Below, one piece after another: positions 6,360-13,544 of a stretch of DNA of 13,544 nucleotides. The translations under genes and the position numbers were made by a program. Location of the stretch: positions 1-13,544 of the forward strand of contig CALCQB010000166.1 in assembly GCA_937897535.1 (NCBI GenBank), read 5' to 3'. The DNA is from an uncultured Novosphingobium sp. (GTDB lineage Bacteria > Pseudomonadota > Alphaproteobacteria > Sphingomonadales > Sphingomonadaceae). The notes under the pieces are model-generated. The model was not told the origin of the DNA and searched no databases. It worked only from the letters and a program-made list of their open reading frames with translations. Each line of letters starts with the position of its first letter. Positions within the stretch are counted from its first letter, which is position 1.

Positions 6360-6998
6360 ATGAGATTGTGGCATCTGGGATCGGGTCTGGCGGCGGCCGC
6401 TGTGCTGTTCGCCGCGCCGGTTGCCGCCCAGAGCCAACCGCTGCCGGGCAACACCGTCAGCTGCGTCTATGACTATCTGTCGATTGAAGACCGCGAGATA
6501 GCGCTGCTGCTGATCGCGCGCGAGATCGTCGATGGCGGCAGGTTCAGCAAGGCGTCGCAAAATGTCCAGGCGGTCGACCGGCTGATCGAGGAGGCGCATC
6601 AGAAGTGCCTGACCCGGTTCAACTGGTCGATTGCCCGGTCCGAGACTGCGACCGGCTTTGCCCTGACCTCGATCCTGGCCGAAGCGCTGGGCCAGGCGAT
6701 CGAATCGTCGGGGTTCCCGCTCGGGCCGCTCGGCGACTATTACCGCGAGAATCGGCTCGCCTTGACCGGCAAGCGCGACCTGACCAGCGCCGACAAGCAG
6801 CAGTTCTATGCCCGGCTCAAGCTGTCCGGCTGGGACAAGGCCCGCGATGCCGAGCTGGGCCTGGCCGTGCTCTATGTCGAAACGCTGATGCTGAAAGACC
6901 GGGCGCTGCGGCAATTCACTGCGGCCAGCGGGACCGGCCGCCAGCCGCTCAGGAGCCCGAAAGCCCGGGCAAGGAAAGCAGGGCGCGGTAAGCCTTGA
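6360..6998 (+). CDS. Small secreted protein of unknown function
   Basis: I do not recognise a family. The 212-residue protein starts with a clear signal peptide (MRLWHLGSGLAAAAVLFAAP) with likely cleavage after VAA at residues 21-23, so the mature protein should be periplasmic. The rest looks mostly helical. It has two cysteines, Cys35 and Cys83, that could form a disulfide. The C-terminal 20 or so residues are very basic (RSPKARARKAGRGK). No Shine-Dalgarno is obvious before the ATG. It follows flagellin by 116 bp on the same strand, beyond a strong hairpin, so it is probably transcribed separately. Its last 50 bp overlap the end of the convergent gene. A flagellum-related role is possible from position only. 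Confidence 0.75.
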   Translation: MRLWHLGSGLAAAAVLFAAPVAAQSQPLPGNTVSCVYDYLSIEDREIALLLIAREIVDGGRFSKASQNVQAVDRLIEEAHQKCLTRFNWSIARSETATGFALTSILAEALGQAIESSGFPLGPLGDYYRENRLALTGKRDLTSADKQQFYARLKLSGWDKARDAELGLAVLYVETLMLKDRALRQFTAASGTGRQPLRSPKARARKAGRGKP

Positions 6999-8313
6999 GG
7001 CGCTTCTTCGGCGGCATCGCGTCGATTGCCTCGAAGGTGCGAAAACCGATCTGGCACTGTCTCTCCCGCCCGCTGCCGGACCCATCGCGGTACACTTCGA
7101 CCATCAGCGGCAGTACTTCGCGGGCAAAGTAGCGAGTGGCCTCGTCCGAGCTGAGCGCGGCGACCCGGTCAGGATTTCCCAGCAGGTCGATCACCAGCGC
7201 GTCCTCGTCCTGCTCGAACCGCAGATCGGCGGAATTTTCCGGCAGCGGAACTCCGCCGATCTCGCTTTTGCAGCCGGGATAGCCCCGCAAGCGCTGGCTG
7301 CGGGCCGAGCCGGCATAAAGCGCCAGCGAACGTTCCAGCAAGGCGTCGGGAGCCCGGGCCATCCCGCGCGATCCGGCCAGAATCAGTCCGGTTCGGCCGG
7401 TCTCGACCGCCTCGGCCAGCGAATAGCCGCTGTTCGAGGCCCGCCAGACATCGTCGATCGCGCGCTCGGTCTCGACCGGCAGACCGGCCAGGCCCGCGCG
7501 CCACAGCGGCCGATCGAGCAGCCGCGCCCGCACCGCCTCGCGTGGTCCCCCGCCGCCGGGGGGCAGCGGCAGCTCGGCGCGTTCGGCGACCCGCGTCACC
7601 ACCCGCGCGGCGATCAGTTCGGCCGGGCTCGGCTGCCACATGTTCTCAGGCGCATAGCTCAACGCCTTGTCGATGAAGGCGGGGTCGATCCCGGCCAGCT
7701 CGTAGGCCAGCCGCAGCGTATCGTTGCCGTTGACCCCGAACACCACGCTCGAACTGAGTTTCTTGTCGGTGCGCGGGCGGACCCCGGCAGTCATCCCCTT
7801 GGCATCGATCATCACTGCCTGATGGAACCCGATCCGGGCATCGGGCCCGATCACCCGGTTCCGCCCGGCCGCGAAGACCTGGGTGCAGGCCGAGGCGCAG
7901 TAGAACTCGACATAGGTGTCGAGCTTGCGTTTGCGGACCAGCGCCGCGATCAGGCGGCCCTCGATCGTATAACCACCCCCCGACGAGAGGTGGACCCGCC
8001 GCGCCTTGGGTGCCGCGCGCAGCACCGCGTCGAACCGGTGGAACGAGCCTTCGAAGATCATCCCGACCAGATAGACCGTCTCGCCATCGGGCGAGAGTGA
8101 GACCTTGAGGGTCGGTTCACGCTTCTTCGGCGGCGGGGCCGGAATGGGGGTGACCTCGACCGCGGGTGGCGCGGTGGCGGCGCTGCCGACCTTGCTGCGC
8201 TCGCGGGAATCGGCGGCGGGCTGGGCCGAAACGCCGACCGCACCAAGGCCCAGCGCCAGCAGGCCGGCGGCAACCAGGGCAAGGCGTTGGGCAGGACGGA
8301 TCGCGCGGTTCAT
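6949..8313 (-). CDS. Secreted ClpP/crotonase-fold protein, COG3904-like
   Basis: A 454-residue protein with a signal peptide (RLALVAAGLLALGLGAVGVSA, cut near residue 30) and a Pro-rich linker (about 47-63), followed by a domain resembling ClpP-like predicted periplasmic proteins. The recognisable core is VHLSSGGGYTIEGR (107-120), then FYCASACTQVFAAG (137-150), then IGFHQ (161-165). By family logic, Ser141 in CASAC would be the nucleophile and His164 in GFHQ the base. Cys139 and Cys143 flank the serine and could form a disulfide. The C-terminal 200 residues are not recognised. It converges with the small secreted protein, overlapping by 50 bp, and diverges from glpK across 127 bp. Proteolytic activity and substrate are unknown; it could be a non-catalytic relative. 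Confidence 0.7.
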   Translation of the reverse strand: MNRAIRPAQRLALVAAGLLALGLGAVGVSAQPAADSRERSKVGSAATAPPAVEVTPIPAPPPKKREPTLKVSLSPDGETVYLVGMIFEGSFHRFDAVLRAAPKARRVHLSSGGGYTIEGRLIAALVRKRKLDTYVEFYCASACTQVFAAGRNRVIGPDARIGFHQAVMIDAKGMTAGVRPRTDKKLSSSVVFGVNGNDTLRLAYELAGIDPAFIDKALSYAPENMWQPSPAELIAARVVTRVAERAELPLPPGGGGPREAVRARLLDRPLWRAGLAGLPVETERAIDDVWRASNSGYSLAEAVETGRTGLILAGSRGMARAPDALLERSLALYAGSARSQRLRGYPGCKSEIGGVPLPENSADLRFEQDEDALVIDLLGNPDRVAALSSDEATRYFAREVLPLMVEVYRDGSGSGRERQCQIGFRTFEAIDAMPPKKRLKAYRALLSLPGLSGS

Positions 8314-8343
8314 CGCCGCGATTCATGCCAGAACTGGGGAAGT

Positions 8344-8359
8344 TGGCAAGCTGGCCGCT
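8344..8359 (+). promoter_or_regulatory. Possible sigma-54-type promoter upstream of glpK
   Basis: TGGCAAGCTGGCCGCT keeps the invariant GG (8345-8346) and GC (8357-8358) at the right distance and matches 9 of 12 fixed consensus positions. It would start transcription near 8370, about 70 nt before glpK. An imperfect inverted repeat (8327-8335 with 8341-8347) overlaps it. In DNA this GC-rich, matches of this quality occur by chance, so this is a weak call. Confidence 0.25.
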
Positions 8360-8440
8360 TCGCTCGGGCCGCAAATGGCGGATTGGAAGCCGCATCTGAA
8401 ACTGCCATAGCGACGGGCGAGGCAAAGGCAGGGAGAGCAG

Positions 8441-9918
<1,478 letters not shown>

Positions 9919-9922
<4 letters not shown>

Positions 9923-11073
9923 GCCAGCACCAGCACATTGTTCTCGCGCGCGATCCGCCGGTCCGTGGCCAGCTCCATCACCATCGTCCCACCGGTCCGA
10001 TCAATCAACGCGGCCAGCCGTGGAGCGCTATCACCGGTCAATTCACGGGCCGCATCCTGCGCGCGCTGGAGCTGCCACAACGAGTGAATATGGCTGGCTC
10101 GTCGCAGCTTGATCCCGCGCCAGTCGTATTCAATCCGCCCGACATGCGGATGGACCTGGCGTTTGCCACCCAGCGAAACCACGGTGCCGGGGGCGGCATC
10201 GGTCAGCCCGGCAATCCAGGCGTTCAGGCAGGCCGCGTCGGCGGCGATTCCCGGCCCCCATTGCTCGAAGGCCGTCCGCAGCACCGCCTCCAGCGTTTCA
10301 GGAATTCCATCGTCAGCGGGATAGCCAGTCGCTTGGGGATACTCGCAGTCGGCAATTTCAGCGACGTTCATGCGCTCGGTCCAGCGCGCAACGTTTGGCG
10401 CGCAGGTGCGCATCAGCCTGGCCGGAACCGGATCGCGGGCAAGATGGGCATAGAGCGGGGCGATCATTCCGAAATCCGCCCGGCTGGGACGCCCGCCGAG
10501 CAAATAGGGATAAATCCGGAAATGGGCCTCGAGTACGTGCAGCAATTCTTCATAAGCCGCTTCGATCGCTGGAGCACTTTCGTCGGTCACCCCAAGGTTG
10601 GGCAGAAAACCGTTGAACTTGTCCATGATCGCGCCGGCCATGGCGAGGCGCTGGTCGTAGGGGAGTTGCGGCGGCACCGCGCGCGCGAATTCGGCGCGCA
10701 GAAACAGCTCCTGCTCCGCACGGTACGACCAGCGATAATGCATTGCGGCCGGCATCAGGTAGTTCGAGCCGAAAGCATCGAGAAAATTCGCAACCACTTG
10801 CTGCACCGGCCCGGGTGGATCCAAAACCGGCTCAGCCATTCGCGCTTCGATGTGGTCGATGATCGCGGTCGTATCCTGAATCAATTCGCCCTCAGGAGTC
10901 TCGACAACCGGGATAACCATGTGACCCACCTGCGGCACAATCTCATTCATGAAGCGCTGATCCGAGGCGAGCAATTCGATAAACGGCACCCGCTTCTTCA
11001 GCAGGTAGCTGCGCGCCTTGCCGGCGAACAAGGAATGGGGCGTACCCCACAAGGTATAGCAGCGGCCTGACAT
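9919..11073 (-). CDS. Glutathione S-transferase-like protein with long C-terminal extension
   Basis: A cytoplasmic GST-superfamily protein that probably binds glutathione; the substrate is unknown. The thioredoxin-like domain (about 4-80) includes TLWGTPHSLFAGKARSYL, the cis-proline segment VIPVV (53-57, Pro55) and QDTTAIIDHIE (66-76), which occupies the place of the usual glutathione-contacting ES/DS pair. The helical GST C-domain spans about 90-240, with YLLGGRPSRADFGMIAPLYAHL at 190-211. At 384 residues it is far longer than the usual 200-230. The extra 140 or so residues (about 245-384) form a region I do not recognise. A GGGAGGA site precedes the ATG. The gene is convergent with glpK and in the same direction as motB upstream. 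Confidence 0.85.
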
Positions 11074-11114
11074 CCCATCCTCCCGATTGGCAGTAGGGAC
11101 CTATGCCTTGAACC

Positions 11115-11138
11115 GATTTAGGGTGCAAACCCTAAATC
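11115..11138. repeat. Perfect inverted repeat between motB and the GST-like gene
   Basis: Ten-base arms gatttagggt (11115-11124) and accctaaatc (11129-11138) surround gcaa. It is AT-richer than its surroundings. It lies 5 bp beyond the motB stop on the motB strand and about 42 bp upstream of the GST-like start. It could end motAB transcription (though no T-run follows), form an RNA hairpin, or be a dyad operator for a regulator of the GST-like gene. Confidence 0.6.
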
Positions 11139-11143
11139 TTGCA

Positions 11144-11992
11144 TCACCGCATCAACAGGATCGAAATCCGCCGGTTCCTCGGGTCCTGCGGCTTGTCCTG
11201 GATCAGTGGTTCGCGATCGGCCACGCCTTCGATCTTGCGGAAGCGGTTTTCGCCGATGCCGCGGCTGATCAGAGCCTGACGGGTCGATTCGGCGCGGCCG
11301 GCCGAAAGCGACCAGTTGTTCGCGCCCGGCCCGCCGGTCCACGGCAGGGCATCGGTGTGGCCGCGGATCGAGATCCCGCCGAGCTCGCCGGTCAGCATTC
11401 CGGCGATCACTTCGAGCAGCGACGTGGCATCCGGGGTCAGCACCGTGGTGCCGAGCTGGAACATCGAGAAGTCGGCATCGTCGACCAGGTCGATCCGGAT
11501 GCCGTCGGTGGTGTCGACCATCCGGACCTGCTTGGCCAGCCGGGCGAGGCGAGGACTGGCATCGAGCTTGGCCGCGAGCCGTTCCTTCATCGCCTGCATC
11601 TTCTTGACCCGTTCGCCGCCTTCCTTGGGCCCGCCGGTGGTGTCGCGCGGGATCGTCATCGCGCGGGTCCCGGTCTGCCCGGCGCGGTTGGGGTAGGAAT
11701 CAGCGTCGGTGATCGACGAGCCACCGAGCATCCCGTTCGATCCGGCGCTTTCCTGCTTGAGCTTGACCAGGGTCGGGGTGAAATAGTCGGCGATCCCCTT
11801 GCGCTGCTTTTCGGTCGTCGCGCCGAGCAGCCACAGCAGCAGGAAGAACGCCATCATCGCGGTGACGAAGTCGGCATAGGCCACCTTCCACGCCCCGCCG
11901 TGGTGCCCGGCGGCGACAACGGTGACCTTCTTGACGATGATCGGGGGCGGCAGCTCGTTCTTGCCGCGCCCGCCAGCCTTGGCGGCGGCCAT
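11144..11992 (-). CDS. motB: Flagellar stator protein MotB
   Basis: MotB anchors the stator to peptidoglycan and, with MotA, forms the proton channel that powers rotation. It has 282 residues. A short cytoplasmic N-terminus leads to one membrane helix (about 35-58, AYADFVTAMMAFFLLLWLL) containing Asp41, the equivalent of the proton-carrying Asp32 of E. coli. A plug/linker follows. The OmpA-like peptidoglycan-binding domain (about 155-280) has GHTD at 211-214, NNWSLSAGRAESTRQ at 225-239 and the NRRI motif at 273-276. The conserved Asp in the channel fits a proton-driven rather than sodium-specific family, but this is not decisive. The start lies 1 bp after the motA stop, indicating coupled translation. 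Confidence 0.97.
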   Translation of the reverse strand: MAAAKAGGRGKNELPPPIIVKKVTVVAAGHHGGAWKVAYADFVTAMMAFFLLLWLLGATTEKQRKGIADYFTPTLVKLKQESAGSNGMLGGSSITDADSYPNRAGQTGTRAMTIPRDTTGGPKEGGERVKKMQAMKERLAAKLDASPRLARLAKQVRMVDTTDGIRIDLVDDADFSMFQLGTTVLTPDATSLLEVIAGMLTGELGGISIRGHTDALPWTGGPGANNWSLSAGRAESTRQALISRGIGENRFRKIEGVADREPLIQDKPQDPRNRRISILLMR

Positions 11993-11993
11993 G

Positions 11994-12857
11994 TCAGCGG
12001 CCCCTCAGTGCGTCGAGCAGTTCGGACAGGCCCGGGCGGAAATCGTGGCCGAGGCCCGAACGCGCGCTTTCGACCACCAGCGGCTGGGGCCAGCCGTGCA
12101 GCGATGCGATCACCACTTGTTTGACCGCGTGGAAGATCTGCTCGTCGGCGTCGATGATCTGCTTGAGCCGGCCAGCCATCGGCGCGACCATCCCGTAGGC
12201 GAGCAGCACGCCGAGGAAGGTCCCGACCAGCGCCGAACCGATCATCCCGCCCAGGATCGCGGGCGGCTTGTCGATCGAGCCCATGGTCTTGACCACGCCA
12301 AGCACCGCCGCGACGATCCCCAGCGCGGGCAGCGCGTCGGCCAGGCCGGTGATCGCGTGCTGGGGTTCGTGCAGCTCGTGGAAATGGGTCTTCATCGCGT
12401 TGTCCATCACCTCTTCGACCGCGTGGACCTCCAGCGTGCCCGAGGAGACTACAATCAGGGTCAGCGTGTCGCAGATCAGGTCGATCAGCGGCTGGTTGGC
12501 CAACAGCCGCGGGAATTCGGCGAAGATCGCCGAGTTCTGCGGCTCGGTCACATGGCTTTCGAGCGCGACCGGGCCTTCGGCGCGGAGCAGCTTCATCAGC
12601 TTGGTGGTCAGCACGATCGCGTCGACGTGATCCTGCCGGGTGTGGCGCGGGCCCTTGAACACCTTGGCGAACCCGCCGCCGAGCGCCTTCAGTCCGTGGA
12701 GGTTGTTGCCGGTGACCAGCGCGCCGAGCGCCGCCCCGCCGATGATCAGCATCTCGTGTGGGATCGCCTCGAGCACCGGACCGAGCGAGCCGCCGGTGAT
12801 CGCGAACCCGCCGAACACCATCACGAACAGGATGACTATGCCAATACCGGCGTACAT
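11994..12857 (-). CDS. motA: Flagellar stator protein MotA
   Basis: MotA is an inner-membrane protein with four predicted helices; its cytoplasmic loop pushes on FliG. It has 287 residues, near the E. coli length of 295. The first two helices are at about 1-22 and 33-50, the last two at about 170-190 and 200-222. The large loop contains LLRAEGPVALESH, with Arg92 and Glu100 near the positions of E. coli Arg90 and Glu98, which interact with FliG. Pro177 and Pro226 correspond in place to the functional E. coli prolines 173 and 222. A run of six G (reading the minus strand) before the ATG is the ribosome site. It follows flgL by 37 bp and probably belongs to the same transcript. Confidence 0.97.
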   Translation of the reverse strand: MYAGIGIVILFVMVFGGFAITGGSLGPVLEAIPHEMLIIGGAALGALVTGNNLHGLKALGGGFAKVFKGPRHTRQDHVDAIVLTTKLMKLLRAEGPVALESHVTEPQNSAIFAEFPRLLANQPLIDLICDTLTLIVVSSGTLEVHAVEEVMDNAMKTHFHELHEPQHAITGLADALPALGIVAAVLGVVKTMGSIDKPPAILGGMIGSALVGTFLGVLLAYGMVAPMAGRLKQIIDADEQIFHAVKQVVIASLHGWPQPLVVESARSGLGHDFRPGLSELLDALRGR

Positions 12858-12894
12858 GAAACGACCCCCCTAAAACACTAACGTAGCTGCGCAG

Positions 12895-13544
12895 TCAGCG
12901 CAGGAATTCGAACAGGCTGAGCGCGGACAGCCGGGCGAAGCTGGCCTGGCTGGCTTCGAGCACGGTCATCGTCTGCTGCAATTTGGAGACTGCTTCGGAC
13001 AAGTCGGTGCCGCCGACGTCGGCCTCTTCCTGGCTGCGCAGTTCGGCCATCTGGGTCTGGCGTTCGACGTTGAGGTCGATCCAGTTGAGCCGGGTCCCGA
13101 CCACGGTCTGGCGGGTAGTAATGGTTTCGAGCCCGGTATCGAGCATGCCCATCGCGTCGCGGGCCGACTGGGCCGGGTCGCTGCCCGATACCAGCGCGGC
13201 GGCAAGGTCCTTGACCACCGCGAACAGGCCGGTCGGAACGCCCCCGACGGAGAAATTCAGGAATTCGGGGCCGGTCAGACCGCGGGTCACCTTCTGGCCT
13301 TCGCCGATCGGCAATTCGCCGGCCGTGGCGGTGCCGATGTAGCTGACGTTGCCAAGACCATCGACGGCATAGGCATCACCCGCCGCCTCACCGCCGAACA
13401 GCGCATGCCCGGCGCTGTCGCGCGAATTGGCGAGCCTTACCAGTTCGGACGAGATCTGGTCGATCTCGGTCGCGATTCCGGCGCGCTGCTGCTGGGTCAG
13501 GATGCCGTTGGCGGCCTGGGTTGCCAGTTCCTTCACCCGGATCA
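12895..13544 (-). CDS. flgL: Flagellar hook-filament junction protein FlgL, 5' end outside window
   Basis: FlgL (HAP3) links the hook, via FlgK, to the flagellin filament. The last 215 or so codons are visible, and the frame is open to the right edge, so the N-terminus lies beyond. The visible part begins IRVKELATQAANG, a D1 helix shared with flagellins. It contains SRDSAGHALFGGEAAGDAYAV, typical of FlgL, and ends with the D0 helix QASFARLSALSLFEFLR. The GTG near 13534-13536 lies inside the conserved helix and should not be taken as the start. flgK would be expected next, upstream of flgL. motA follows after 37 bp without a visible terminator. Confidence 0.93.
   Translation of the reverse strand, partial: IRVKELATQAANGILTQQQRAGIATEIDQISSELVRLANSRDSAGHALFGGEAAGDAYAVDGLGNVSYIGTATAGELPIGEGQKVTRGLTGPEFLNFSVGGVPTGLFAVVKDLAAALVSGSDPAQSARDAMGMLDTGLETITTRQTVVGTRLNWIDLNVERQTQMAELRSQEEADVGGTDLSEAVSKLQQTMTVLEASQASFARLSALSLFEFLR

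Noticed and set aside
11087..12881. Long + strand frames opposite motB and motA
   Set aside because: They are antisense to clearly recognised stator genes and have Arg/Asp/Gly/His-rich translations.
13534..13536. GTG as the start of flgL
   Set aside because: It lies within a conserved internal helix (IRVKELATQAANG), and the frame continues open to the window edge.

Overview
The window looks like chromosomal DNA of a flagellated, high-GC alphaproteobacterium, most likely a sphingomonad (Sphingomonadales). I infer this from protein style and gene order only: a REC-less sigma-54 activator in front of fliE-fliF-fliG-fliH, a short flagellin without flaF/flbT beside it, and GC-rich codon use. I see no rRNA, tRNA, CRISPR array or complete mobile element.

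Layout. Positions 1-608 are a patchwork that does not belong to the flagellar locus: a structured stretch without a gene, then a short piece resembling a sugar/nucleoside ABC permease running in frame into a piece of a major facilitator transporter. This meets the flagellar DNA at about 603-608, where it cuts off fliH. Positions 609-5182 (minus strand) hold one tightly coupled operon: sigma-54 activator, fliE, fliF, fliG, fliH (3' part missing). Divergent from it is a monocistronic flagellin gene (5416-6243) with a good sigma-54 promoter and a strong hairpin after its stop codon.

Positions 6360-11073 are a block with no recognised flagellar genes: a small secreted protein of unknown function, a secreted ClpP/crotonase-fold protein facing it tail to tail, a divergent glycerol kinase (glpK), and a long glutathione S-transferase-like protein whose stop codon shares one CTAG with that of glpK. 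Flagellar genes resume at 11144 on the minus strand with motB and motA and the 3' part of flgL, which runs off the right edge.

How the genes work together. The activator probably switches sigma-54 polymerase on at the flagellin promoter and perhaps elsewhere. FliE/FliF/FliG build the rod adaptor, MS ring and rotor, FliH serves the export ATPase, FlgL joins hook to filament, flagellin forms the filament, and MotA/MotB form the proton-driven stator. The middle block is probably housekeeping or envelope genes lying between two flagellar segments. No radically new system is evident. The points most worth checking are the left-end junctions, the sigma-54 promoters, and the two secreted proteins next to flagellin.
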